DNA of 64,000 bases from Euphorbia lathyris (Eukaryota > Streptophyta > Magnoliopsida > Malpighiales > Euphorbiaceae): NCBI RefSeq assembly GCF_963576675.1, contig NC_088915.1, positions 35,803,501 through 35,867,500 of the forward strand. The letters are read 5' to 3'. Shown piece after piece: positions 21,386 to 31,879 of the stretch. Each line of letters opens with the position of its first letter. Positions within the stretch are counted from its first letter, which is position 1. Position numbers and translations under genes: made by a program. The notes beneath the pieces are model-generated. The model saw only the letters and a list, made by a program, of their open reading frames with translations, was not told the DNA's origin and made no database searches.

Positions 21386-22210
21386 GTAAATATGGCTCAA
21401 AAGCAACTCCGGTCTGCGACCATGAGTCAGATGGCTCAAAAGCAACTCCGATCTGCGACCGTGAGTCAGATGGCTCAAAAGCAACTCCGATCTGCGACCG
21501 TGAGTCAGATGGCTCAAAAGCAACTCCGGTCTGCAACCGTGAGTCAGATGGCTCAAAAGCAACTCCGATCTACGACCGTGAGTCAAATGGCTCAAAAGCA
21601 ACTCCGGTCTGCGACCGCGAGTCAGATGGCTCAAAAGCAACTCCGGTCTGTGACCGTGAGTCAGATGGCTCAAAAGCAACTCCGGTCTGCGACCGTGAGT
21701 CAGATGGCTCAAAAGCAACTCCGGTCTGCGACCGTGAGTCAGATGGCTCAAAAGCAACTCCGATCTACGACCGTGAGTCAAATGGCTCAAAAGCAACTCC
21801 GGTCTGTGAACGCGAGTCAGATGGCTCAAAAGCAACTCCGGTCTGTGACCGTGAGTCAGATGGCTCAAAAGCAACTCCGGTCTGCGACCGTGAGTCAGAT
21901 GGCTCAAAAGCAACTCCGGTCTGCGACCGTGAGTCAGATGGCTCAAAAGCAACTCCGGTCTGCGACCGTGAGTCAGATGGCTCAAAAGCAACTCCGATCT
22001 ACGACCGTGAGTCAAATGGCTCAAAAGCAACTCTGGTCTGCGACCGCGAGTTAGATGGCTCAAAAGCAACTCCGGTCTGCGACCGTGAGTCAGATGGCTC
22101 AAAAGCAACCCTGGTCCACGACTGCGGGTAAAATGGCTCAAAAGCAACCCTGGTCTCTGAATCGACCGTAGGCAAAATGGCTCAATAGCAACCCTGGTCT
22201 CTAAATCGAC
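21386..22210 (-). repeat. 39-bp minisatellite, subfamily 2 (about 21 copies)
   Basis: The unit is ATGGCTCAAAAGCAACTCCG plus GTCTGCGACCGTGAGTCAG, 39 bp. It shares ATGGCT-n-AA-n-AGC-n-AC with subfamily 1 and with the array in element A. The last copies (22090-22200) shift towards the element A version. Long frames on both strands are a by-product of the period. Confidence 0.9.
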
Positions 22211-22599
22211 CGCAGACGTGTAGTGATGCATATAGATGGGTGAATGTAGCCTAGTCTATGGATGTATGTAAACACCTATGTGTGTGTGTGCCGGTGACCG
22301 TGCGTGTGTTTGAATGTGCATAAGTGTGGCTTATGTGTTTTGCTTTATGCGGATGTATGGACATGTGTGTATGCAAACTATGTACATGTGGATGAAATGC
22401 TCGGATGGATTCCCTTTTCATAGGCTTGGAGGATTTTTGTAGCTTCAGATCGAGAAATGATGGTTCGGGCCGTCCCCAAGGAGTGCGAGGATGAGGGCGA
22501 GGTTAAGTTTGAAACCAAGGGTTGTAAGGATGAGGATTTGGTCTTGATGAGCTCGTGTCAAAGGGGCTCTCGCTTTTAACCAGAGTTTGACGTATTCAT

Positions 22600-23560
22600 T
22601 TTCTCCCTAATTTTTGCCTGAGCTGCCCTTTTCGGGTTTTCAACTCAACGGGATCTCTCCGATATTCTCTATCTCTCCTTTTGCATGAACTGCCCCTAGG
22701 GGTTTTCAATTCATCTTTTCTATATCTCACTGATTTTCTCTATCTCTCCTTTTGCTTGGATCGCCTCTTTTGAGGTTTTCAATCCAACTTTTTGTTCAAT
22801 TTTTCTTCTCTTTTTCTTTCTTTCTTGATTGTGAATGATACCGGATAGCACAAGGGGCTTATATCCACGGGCCATTTCTATGCTAATCATTTGACGATGA
22901 GTTCATGCCCGATGCCTTCGTTAATGGAGAAGCTTCCGAAGTGAGATGGACGTTGATCTGATTGTAGGGCCGTGCCCCCGATTAAAGTTACCGTCTTGGC
23001 GTAGGTTAGAAGTTGATGCTAGCATATGCCCCTGCCAACTCGAGGTGAGATTTCATGTGCGCCAAACTAGGGATACTGCCGTTGGGAGTAGCTATGGAGG
23101 AGAGACGCTTCGGTCGAAGTTTGACCCTTGAGAGGACCACATAGGAGCAGAGGAACCAGACTTCATGGAGCATGAGAGAGAGGAATAGTCTTCTTTTTTT
23201 TTAGTTTTTCTTTTTTATAGATTTTGGATTGGTTTATGGGTGTTGGGGTGATTTCAGTTGAGATGGGGTGTCTATTGAGGCGGGTGTTTTCATCACAAAT
23301 GCAACCGTCTAGCTTAAATAAAGCACCTGGCAAAGATACATTGAATTGTTTACTGCTCAGTTTATTAACCACTGTCACCAAAGCATGCCCTTTCGGGTTT
23401 TCATACTTCAGTTATTTTAACTCTCTCCTTTTACCCCGAAATTTTCAAATAAGCGCCCCGTGGGGTTTTCACTTATTGGGGTGTCCCTTATTGTTGCATA
23501 GGCCGTCCTTTGCGGATTTTCAACCTATCGGGATTTTCTTTCTTTCTTTCTTTTTTATTT
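22600..23560 (-). repeat. Post-pol hairpin-motif region of element B
   Basis: At least six copies of the motif GCCC-n-GGGTTTTCA (inverse of GAAAACCC-n-GGGC) occur at about 22628, 22694, 22756, 23386, 23454 and 23503. The block 23440-23560 matches 1380-1475 of element A. The stretch 22780-23370 between the two motif groups shows no gene. Confidence 0.7.
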
Positions 23561-24479
23561 TCATGAGAAGGATTCCTCGGTTCCCTCTAGATTGATTAAA
23601 GTTCTGAACTTTGTTGTCGCCTTCGGCTTCCCTTGACTACGCATTTGATCTTTCTTCGTTACAGTGAGCTTTTCTCGTACATTTGATTACACATTTGTTA
23701 GACAATGTCAACCGCTCTTGCCACCTTGACGCCTCTTGGCTGATCACGTCAGCTTTTGATTTATTTTCTTTTACTTCCGATTGACTTGACTTTGCCCCAG
23801 GGCCTTTTTAGCATCATTTTTTTTTCTTCTTCCTTTGTTTAACTTTGAGTCATCATAGGTCTAACCCTTTCGTTGATCCTGGAACAAAATACTTTATCGC
23901 TGATAGGTTAGTTGCCCCCGCCTCGTTCTAAATGGCGCACTCCTGTACTTGTGTCCCCCTTTGGGGGGAGAAATCTTTGTCGGTGCCTCAGTGTAAGTAT
24001 GGCTCTGAGGGCTTGTTGCTTGCTCCATATTTTCTTTTCTTTTTCTCTCTTTTGGACTTTGTTGATTGTCGCTCAATCTTCTTCTTGGCAAAAGCCGGTG
24101 AGAACCCTTCGTTTTATGGATCTACGTCCGACTTATCATTGTAGAGTCAGGGAATCGCTTCTCATGATTTATTTTGCTTTTTTTTTATTCTCTTAATTTT
24201 CTCTCTTCAGTGGTTAAGTACTGAGCAATAAGTATATTCTAGAGCTTATGTCCGTGCCATGATAGAAGCGGGAATATCTCAATTAAGTGGATATCAAATG
24301 TAAGTACGTATGTTTAGGATAACCTTGCGGAAACGAAATTTCATTGAATTCAAAAGGAGGTTAATAACATCTTGTGGAATAGAAGATAAAATAAAAGACA
24401 AGGATAAAGACTACAAGTGCAATCCTCTCTCTCATACTACTTCAGGAAGCTTCAAGTTCTCCTGCTTCATAAGCGTCCT
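23561..24479 (-). other. Unassigned internal sequence of element B
   Basis: About 0.9 kb of T-rich (plus strand) sequence without a convincing gene on either strand. In a full Tat element the pol genes would lie between the gag remnant and the post-pol region, so this stretch contains or replaces the deletion joint. Confidence 0.5.
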
Positions 24480-24670
24480 CAATCTAGAGAACCTCTTCTT
24501 TCGTTTATCCTGATCCGTGGTAGACCTCACCGTTCAAGGAACAAGTCGAAGACTTCATCCGCTGAGAAGGATCTGGGTCACTTATCTTCCCAGCTTCGAT
24601 GAGATCTTGGATTTCATGCTTCAACTTCATGCAAGTGCTTGTTTCGTGACCATATTAACAAGAGTGGAAA
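24480..24670 (-). pseudogene. Tat gag C-terminal remnant (element B)
   Basis: On the minus strand the sequence reads YGHETSTCMKLKHEIQDL then IEAGKISDP, the conserved segment that includes and follows the Tat Gag zinc knuckle. The first knuckle residues are lost. This links the right side of element B to a Tat internal region although pol is absent. Confidence 0.75.
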
Positions 24671-24689
24671 CGGTTTATATGGTTCGTAG

Positions 24690-25017
24690 TTCAATAGATC
24701 TACGTGGTTGCATCACAAGAAACGTCTCAGCTCCAAATATTCAAAATGACCTAAATGCTGAAGATTGGATTGCAGCTACTTTTCTACCAATTTCGATTTA
24801 CGAGAAGTATATGTTTCATAGTGTCAATTCTGATTTGATAGACTTGTCGGTGTTTGGTATAATTATACAGGATTGTAGGGTTTTATTAAGTAGCAGACAC
24901 GATTTTAAAGTGTTTTTCACATCTAGACTAGCGAATATGGGAGCACATGTCGTTCTATGCCATGCCCTCACCAATACTAATGAGTTCGTGTCCTTTTCTG
25001 TTCCGATCTGGTTGTAG
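24690..25017 (+). pseudogene. LINE 3'-end remnant (RNase H-like domain)
   Basis: The last part of this frame (DLSVFGIIIQDCRVLLSSRH, FKVFFTSRLANMGAHVVLCHA) matches the C-terminal RNase H-like region of plant LINE ORF2 proteins. Upstream residues are too diverged to place. It has no poly(A) tail or detectable TSD. Confidence 0.6.
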
Positions 25018-25337
25018 GATACTATCTGTTATAATGCTAGGTTTGATTAATTGAATTCATCCTTTCAAAAAAATATGTTTCATTGTTATTTTGTGTTTTT
25101 ATGTCTTTTATGTTTTTTTTTGTCGCTGCAATCATTTTAGTATCTTTGTAGATGTTAATAGGTTACAGTTTTATTGATAGATTTATTATGTTTTAGGCTC
25201 TTTTATAGATCTTGTGATTTTATGTTTTTTATACTTTTATGTTTTTTCCCCCATATATAACGAAGCTAAAAACATTTTATATATATAGAGAAGGAAACAT
25301 TTCAAATCCTAGAATTAAACCAAGGAATCCTTCCAAA
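25018..25337. other. AT-rich intergenic stretch
   Basis: No gene or repeat boundary is evident. The 15-bp string AATTAAACCAAGGAA at 25313-25327 recurs at 27361-27375, flanking the MITE/MULE nest. Confidence 0.5.
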
Positions 25338-25854
25338 AAGTAATTAATTTATTAGTTTCTATATTTTGACAAAACACATTGTTTAATTTCTGTATTTTCA
25401 AAAACACATAGTAAGGTCCCTAACGTTTTTCTCAGTGAACTGTTTAGTCCTTCATTCTGTTTGTTAGATTTTTTTACTGTTTATGAATTCGGAAATGACT
25501 AAATTACCTTTTACTATTTACTTTCAAATTTTAGAAGAGAAAATCCAATTTAGAAAAAGAAACTATATGCATGGAGAACAAGAAAAAGAACAGATCCAAC
25601 GCTTACAAATTTGAACGATTAAGAAGAAAATCAAGAAGAAGAATACGCAAAGTTGATTTCAGATGCAGTAGAGTTTAAAGGAAAGGAAAATAAAAGAAAT
25701 GCAAATCCAAATGGACTAATAAAATCTTCATGAGAGTCTAATGACAGAGACCAAACAGTTCATCGAAAAAAAGGTTAGGAACTTTAATGTGTGTTTTTGA
25801 AAATACAGAAACTAAACAGTGTGTTTTGTCAAAATATAGGGATTAATAAATTAA

Positions 25855-27339
25855 GGAAAAAGTACAAAAATAAACCTTGTGGTTACGCCTGTTTTCGATT
25901 GCAGCCTTGTGGTTTAAAAATTTACAAAATGGTACCTTGAGGTTCATTCCGTTAGCAAACACATACCAAATTGACTAACGGTGTTAAAAGTCAAAGGGGA
26001 AAGAGTTAATTTGGTCCTTATATTTATTTATTTTATAAATTAATCCCCCTTATTAACTAATTATTACAAACAAACCCCAAAATAAAGAATAAAAATCAAT
26101 TACACCATCTTCATCCTTTTTAATAAAAATCAAAACACACCCGCTCTCTATTTTCTCTCTCTAAAAATAGATCAGTGATGTTTTTAATAGGTTTGGATTT
26201 AATTTTTAATTTTTTTGAAAATTTGTTGATTTCACCTTTCTCAATCATTCTTCCTTCACGGTTAACGCTTCTTTTTCTAACACTATTTCAACCAGACAAC
26301 CAAATCATTATTTCACAATCTCATGTTCCATATTCCAGGAGACTGTGCTCCTTGAACCAATTTCAATTCCATCAAAAACTGATACAGCCATATATAAATC
26401 ACCACATTTAGTATATAATGATATCCAAATATTAGCAACAGAAACATCAGTATCTAACCCAACTGGAATCCCAAATGAGCTAATAACCTTAGCTAATCGG
26501 AGATTCTCCATGCTTGAAATTCCCTCACAAATTCCCATAATAGTCACTGAATCAGGCATAATCCCAGCTGATCTCATCTCTTGAAAACTATGGAACGCTC
26601 TATCAGAAAATCCCAGATGAACGAATCCCAGAAGCATCACATTCCAGGAAGCAACATCCCTGTTGGGCATTTCAACAAACAGATTGTACGCCATGTCTAA
26701 TTGATGGCATTTCAGGTAGGTGTTAACCATCGCTGTTTGAACAAAAAGATTAGAGGAAAACGGAGACTTTATGATATGGGCATGGATGATTTATGAGAAA
26801 TGAAGATTGGAGAGAAAGGCGGATGCTTTGGAAAGGAAAGGAAAGGTCCAGTTGTTAGGTTGCAGGGCATTCTGTTTCAGATCGCGAAAGAAAAAAGGTG
26901 CTTTATGGGCATTGTTTTGATTAACAGCATCCAGTATCCAATAGTTATAGAAATCAATTTTCACAGAGAGATTTTTAAAACGCTTGAAACTACTCCATTT
27001 CGAAGAAATAACTTTTTTTTTAGAGAGAGAAAATAGAGAGGGAAAGTGGGTGTGTTTTGATTTTTATTAAAGAGGGATGGGGAAGATGGTGCAATTGATT
27101 TTTATTTTTTATTTTGGATTTTGTTTGTCATAATTAGATAATAAAAGGGGTTAATTTATAAAATAAATAAATATAAGGACCAAATTAACTCTTTTCCCTT
27201 TGACTTTTAACACTGTTAGTTAATTTGGTATGTGTTTGCTAACGGAATGAACCTCAAAGTACCAATTTGTAAATTTTTAAACCACAAGGCTGCAATAGAA
27301 AACAAGCGTAACCACAAGGTTTATTTTCGTACTTTTCCC
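25855..27339. mobile_element. Pack-MULE with 9-bp TSD carrying a PPR gene fragment
   Basis: Terminal inverted repeats of about 320 bp (25855-26174 and 27019-27339) start GGAAAAAGTAC/GGGAAAAGTAC. The 9-bp TSD ATAAATTAA is exact at 25846-25854 and 27340-27348. There is no transposase; the interior is a fragment of a pentatricopeptide repeat gene. Long TIRs, a 9-bp TSD and a captured gene fragment define a Pack-MULE (Mutator superfamily). It ends about 125 bp upstream of the TATA box of the SR45a-type gene. Confidence 0.93.
26308..26950 (-). pseudogene. Captured PPR protein gene fragment
   Basis: Minus-strand frames encode PPR motifs: ALQPNNWTFPFLSKASAF, then VNTYLKCHQLDMAYNLFVEM with PNRDVASWNVMLLGFVHLG, then AGIMPDSVTIMGICEGIS and CGDLYMAVSVFDGI. 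The DVASWN pattern is that of PLS-type organellar RNA-binding PPRs. An in-frame stop at about 26790 and loss of both ends make it a fragment. PPR proteins act in organellar RNA processing; this piece has too few repeats to do so. Confidence 0.88.
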
Positions 27340-27442
27340 ATAAATTAATTACCCAAAACAAATTAAACCAAGGAAAAGCTGTGTAAATTGACAAAAGACC
27401 GAATTAATTGGATTTGAATTCAGTTTGGCGTCCATATCTCCA

Positions 27443-27472
27443 GAAACTTCTATTTTTCTAATAAGTATATAT
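27443..27472 (+). promoter_or_regulatory. Probable core promoter of the SR45a-type gene
   Basis: A TATATATTTA run at 27466-27475 precedes a pyrimidine-rich leader. Just upstream, GAAACTTC at 27443-27450 fits a two-unit heat shock element core (GAAnnTTC). A 5' UTR intron is likely: donor at 27586 (ATCGTAAG) and acceptor ending at 28018 just before the ATG. Confidence 0.5.
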
Positions 27473-28018
27473 TTATTCTCTCTCCTCCATTTCCTCATTG
27501 TCATCTGCATTCGTGAGATCGAGATCAAGCCACCTATAATATCACTAATTGTCATAGAGCGAGAAGTTTGTTCTGTTTCTCTATCGTAAGTTCTCATTTA
27601 GTTTATCAGCTTTAATCTTTATATGTAAATTCAATTCCCTTCTCTGTTGATGTCTCAATTGTGTAATTTCTATACAAGGTTGTATAATTAGGGCTTGGAG
27701 TGGTAAGTTTGTTAGTGATTTTCCGTATGTTTGGTTTTGTGTAACTGTTTATAATTTTATTTTAAGATTTTATGCTAGTTTGATTCTTAAGAATTTATCT
27801 TCAGAGGAAGTTTGTCTTAATTTATTGTTTTAATTTTAAACATTGTTATTAGGTTTCTATTCTGCAGATGCGATTAGGTGTCAATATATAGATTATGGGC
27901 AGATGTTCAATTTTACATTTGAATGGCTCAATTTATTCTTTAGAATTGAGATTGATATTTATTGGCTTTACGTTGGATTTGGTTATTGATTTTTTTTTTT
28001 TAATGCTTGGTGTCCTAG

Positions 28019-29927
28019 ATGTCGTACTCTAAAAGGTCGAGATATTCTCCCTCACCTTCCCCATACAAGCGATACGGCAGGTCTCTGTCGAGGTCTTTGT
28101 CAAGGTCGAGGGACAGGTCAAGGTATAGCCATGGTTGCTGAATTAATCTTCTTGTGCCAGGCTACATATTGTCATATAGCTTACTGTGTTTTGATTTGTT
28201 GGCAGGAGTCCTTCAACTGATGTGGATAACCCTGGTAACAATTTGTATGTGACAGGGCTGTCTCCTCGGATCACTAAGAGAGATCTGGAGAAGCACTTCG
28301 CTAGTGAAGGATCGGTATGCCTAAATGTCCTTGCTTTTGGTCTTTTATTTTTCCTTTCACTCTCACTGTGGGAATTCCACCATTCTGTATAATTGATTTG
28401 AATTGAACCCATACTTGGTAATGTTCTGGCATTTATAGGCTTGTTTTTTGGGGTTAGGTGATTGATGTTCATCTTGTGGTTGATCCATGGACTAGAGAAT
28501 CTCGTGGATTTGGTTTTGTTACTATGTCCTCTGTTACAGAGGCTGAACGTTGCATTAAGTATTTGAACCGGTCTGTTCTTGAAGGCCGTGTCATTACAGT
28601 GGAGAAGGTAAAATTTCTTACTCGTTTTGTTATTATAGCCAACTCAAATTATATTGAGTATTGGTTGCTTTGCTCCGCAAAAAAATTGTATTGAGAATTC
28701 TGGATGGTTTGCTATTAGTTCTTACGAGATTGAAAGTTGTTTGCTTCTTTGCACTTCAAGTTTCTGTTGCAGCAGGTTTAGCTGTGTGTAGCAGCTCTTC
28801 ACCAAACTCCAAAGTTCTTACCACAACTAAACAAACAAATCAAACAACAAGAAGTTCAGACTGTTAGGGTTGTATGCCCTGCATTTCTCTCCTTTTTTAA
28901 GATATCAAATGTTGTGCTGTTTTGGTTTAAAAGACATATATGATTTTGTTTGGTTAACTTGACAAGGAAATACGTTTCTATATCAAAAAAATTAAAATTT
29001 GCTTTTTTACCTGTTCTGTGTGAATTGGTTTTGTAAGCTAATGAACTGATGTTTTAAATTTATGGCAGGCTAAGAGGCGGAGAGGGCGGACTCCCACTCC
29101 TGGAAGGTATCTTGGGCTGAGAACCATCCGTGGTAAGGATGCACAATTTGTAAGCTACGCGGCATACTCTCCTTTCTATTTCTTTCTATTCTAAATACTG
29201 TTGTTAAATGTTTGTTCTAGTGCGACGTCAATCTCCTAGTTATTCTCCCCGTCGATCTCCGAGCTACTCTCCTTATGAGAGGAGCCGAAGTCGGTCACCT
29301 CGATATTCGTCAGAACGTAGTAGGAGCAGGTCATATTCTCCTCACTCCAGCCGCCACAAATCCAGCCGAGGCAGATCATATCCATCTTATTATTATAGCC
29401 GGCGCCGGTCATACTCTAGATCACGAAGTCCTTATAGCAGGTCTCCTGTTAGCAGGCGTGACAGGTCATACTCACCTTATGACTCTACGTATTACTCACC
29501 AGATGACCGTTATTATAGAAGGCACCGATATTATTCTATGTGCCGCAGTCCTACTCCTCCACGGAGGACAAGGAGAAGCTCAAGGAGGAGCTACTCAAGT
29601 AGCATTACGCGCAGTCCTAGCCCTAGCCCAAGCCCAATGAGGTCGTCGAGGCAGAGCTACTCTCGCAGTGTTTCACCTATACCGAGAAGAAGCTCAAGGA
29701 GGAGTTATTCTAGAAGTCCATCTCCAAGGTTGAGGGAGGGCTATAGGAGGAGTTACTCTAGAAGCTCATCTCCAAGGGTAAGGGTGGGGTCTCGGAGGAA
29801 TTACTGTAGAAGCCTTTCTCCCAGGGGAAAGAAGAGTGCAAGACGTGAATATTCTGAAGATAGCTGCTCCAGGGGTCCAAGTGTGAGTCGAAGTTCTAGA
29901 TCCAGATCTACTTCTCCATCATCTTAA
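28019..29927 (+). CDS. SR45a: SR45a-like serine/arginine-rich splicing factor, complete, 5 coding exons
   Basis: Exons 28019-28122, 28206-28314, 28458-28607, 29069-29132 and 29221-29927 join in frame to 377 codons; all introns are GT-AG. The N-terminal RS stretch ([20 protein letters not shown]) is followed by one RRM with RNP2 LYVTGL and RNP1 RGFGFVTM, then [19 protein letters not shown], and a long C-terminal RS domain. Length and order match plant SR45a (transformer-2-like). The protein binds exonic RNA in the nucleus and recruits U1/U2AF components for splice-site choice. In Arabidopsis its own transcripts are alternatively spliced under light and heat stress, often around the long intron here (28608-29068). 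This is the only complete host gene in the window. Confidence 0.95.
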
Positions 29928-30553
29928 GAAGGCTAGTGTAGAGCTATTAGTCATTGTCCTATCGTATTTGATGTGTTGTGTTTATTCTGTATGACCCTTA
30001 AGTGTATCTTGTGGTCGGTAATTAATCTGTCTAATGCTCCTTCCATTTGATAAAATCATACAGTCTAGTAGGCAGGCAAAAATGATATTTTACTATTTCA
30101 CGAATTTTATTTGTAGCACTTGTTATTTTTTAGGAAGCGCTACGTGTGTGAAATCTGATAGATGACATTTCATTTTTACTGTGATACTTCATAGAAAGTA
30201 ATATTGTTGTAAATTTAGTAATTTTGGGTCCGTTTGTTTTTTTTTTTACGGTAAGGGTATCTACAGTTTGCTTTTATAGTTTTGTTGTTGGAAAAGTGCT
30301 TTTTAAAAAAGCAGAACATGAGATGATTAACCAAATATTAAAAACAGTTTGTTGTTGGAAAAAAGTGTTTTTTCAAAAAGCAGAACATGAGTCGACTAAC
30401 CAAATACTAAAAATTCTGTCTTAAAAAACAATTACCAAACACTCCCTTCATCTTTATGTGTTAAAACACCCTTCATCTTTATGTGTTAAAACATTTATCA
30501 AAAACTATGCTTTAAAAAATTAGTAAACTATGCTTTAAAAAATTAGCTACTAA
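29928..30553 (+). other. SR45a 3' flank with a 68-bp tandem duplication
   Basis: The 3' UTR and terminator should lie in the first 200-300 bp. At 30279-30346 and 30347-30418 a 68-72 bp unit is duplicated (GTTTGTTGTTGGAAAAAGTG, GCAGAACATGAG). The surrounding GGGTCCGTTTG (30228) and CCAAACACTCCC (30434) could be worn TIRs of a small hAT-like MITE. Confidence 0.5.
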
Positions 30554-31808
30554 TGAGATTCACCTTCTATGACCATTTCTACTACAATGGTTGAAAGGTT
30601 GGAAAATTTAAAAGTAAGCGATCTTTTTATCCCTAGAATAATTGAATGGGATGTTGAACTATTACAAGAAATATTCTCGGAACAAGATGTAATGGCCATC
30701 ATCCGGTCAACTCCGCGTGTATCTGGAAGAAAAGACCAATTTATATGGAATGCTTTCCGTAATGGGTGTTATTCGGTTCGTAGTGCATACCGCCTTGGAA
30801 TGGAGGAAATTCCAAGTAGTACACATCATAGAATTGAGGGGGATTGGCAAAAGATATGGAGAGTTAATGTGCCATTTAAAGTCAGACATTTCTGTTGGAG
30901 GCTTGTTCGTGACTGTATCCCAACTCGTCACCGGCTTAGGAGTCGGAGGATTAACATGGAGGATGATTGTGTTATGTGTACTCGGGACTTGGAGGATAAT
31001 TGGCATTTATTTGTGCTATGTCCAAAAGTATTGGAAGTTTGGAGAGAGGCGGGCCTGACTAATTTAATTGAACAATCAAGTCTTGATGCAGATAACTGAT
31101 GCAAGGAATTTTGAGATTTTTATGATGCTGCTATGGTCATGGTGGGAGGCGAGGAATGACTACTTTTGGAATAAAAAATCCACAACCGCCGTTGGAGTCG
31201 TTTGGAGGAGCAGGCGTTGTCTAGCAGACTGGAAAACGGCTAGGGAGCGAAGTATAATTCCTTCTGCGATACCTAGAGAGGATTTCTGTCTGAAATTATG
31301 ACACCGACCACCGACTGATGTTGTTTCCTGTTGCACAGATGCAAGCATATTTACAATTCTTGGAAAAACATGAGGTAGTGCTGTACTTAGAGATTCACAG
31401 GGTGCTTTTATCTCGGCTCGGATAAATTTGGTGGAAGGAATTATGGAAGTTAGGGAGGCGGAAGCTTGGGCGGTCTTACATGCACTCGAATGGACCGTGG
31501 AGGCAGGTTACAGTAAAATTCTATTTGAATCTGATTCATTGACCACTGTTAAAGCTATTACTTCAGGAAGTTTGGATCAGTCTGAGTTTGGTGATATTAT
31601 TGGGCAATGTCGCACACTTTTATCATCTCAAAACGGTTACACTATCCGTAAGCAAACGGTTTAGCTCATGCTTTTGCTAGAGCGACCTCTCAATTTGCTA
31701 GTCAGCGCTACTTTGATGTTATCCTTAGTGGATTTCCTCTTTCTGTGTTAAACTTTTGCCGGCTTTTGGCTCATTAATGATATTTAGCTTCAAAAAAAAA
31801 AAAAAAAA
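30554..31808 (+). mobile_element. 5'-truncated LINE with poly(A) and 9-bp TSD
   Basis: A 3' LINE fragment ends in 17 A residues (31792-31808) and is bounded by AGCTACTAA at 30545-30553 and 31809-31817. This is a typical target-primed insertion. It inserted into the repeat sequence downstream of SR45a; the same string ACACTCCCTTCATCTTTATG is on both sides. Confidence 0.88.
30569..31776 (+). pseudogene. LINE ORF2 C-terminus: zinc-binding RT domain and RNase H-like domain
   Basis: The frame 30569-31099 has the zf-RVT pattern (IWRVNVPFKVRHFCWRLVRD, then CVMCTRDLEDNWHLFVLCP). Downstream, in shifted frames, is an RNase H-like domain (EVREAEAWAVLHALEWTV, ILFESDSLTTVKAI) and the end FARATSQFASQRYF..FPLSV. 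Endonuclease and RT are missing. At least one frameshift or stop near 31099-31430 shows decay. Confidence 0.88.
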
Positions 31809-31879
31809 AGCTACTAAACACTCCCTTCATCTTTATGTTAAATATTTGATGTTTGCTTCTTAGATGCACTTCCATATAA

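Larger units (their letters stand above)
17594..24670 (-). mobile_element. Tat/Ogre-like element B, internally deleted, minus strand
   Basis: Read on the minus strand, this has a gag C-terminal remnant (about 24670-24480), an unassigned stretch, post-pol hairpin motifs (23560-22600), two 39-bp arrays (22210-20790), a PPT and a 3' LTR (20591-17594). Protease, RT, RNase H and integrase are missing, so it is a deletion derivative. It belongs to the same family as A. The 5' LTR is absent; the element meets a LINE remnant at about 24680. Confidence 0.8.
25338..27354. mobile_element. Long-TIR MITE, interrupted near its right end by a Pack-MULE
   Basis: The left arm GTAATTAATTTATTAGTTTC followed by TATATTTTGACAAAACACA is inverted at 25753-25854 plus 27349-27354, the latter on the far side of the MULE. 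TIRs are about 100 bp and imperfect; the element without the MULE is about 0.5 kb. The start GGGTAATTAATTTATTA resembles MITEs of the Mutator type such as the one at 31880. The TSD is unclear. Confidence 0.65.

Noticed and set aside
20790..22210. CRISPR array
   Set aside because: Units are contiguous with no unique spacers, and this is a plant retrotransposon 3' UTR.
21374..22231. Open frames of 220 and 285 codons in the element B array
   Set aside because: Same explanation: a 39-bp minisatellite read in register, with no start context and no support from element A.
24310..24602. Plus-strand ORFs at the right edge of element B
   Set aside because: They are shadows of the minus-strand Tat gag remnant.
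28661..28867. Small ORF in an SR45a intron
   Set aside because: It lies between good splice sites of the SR45a gene and has no recognisable sequence.
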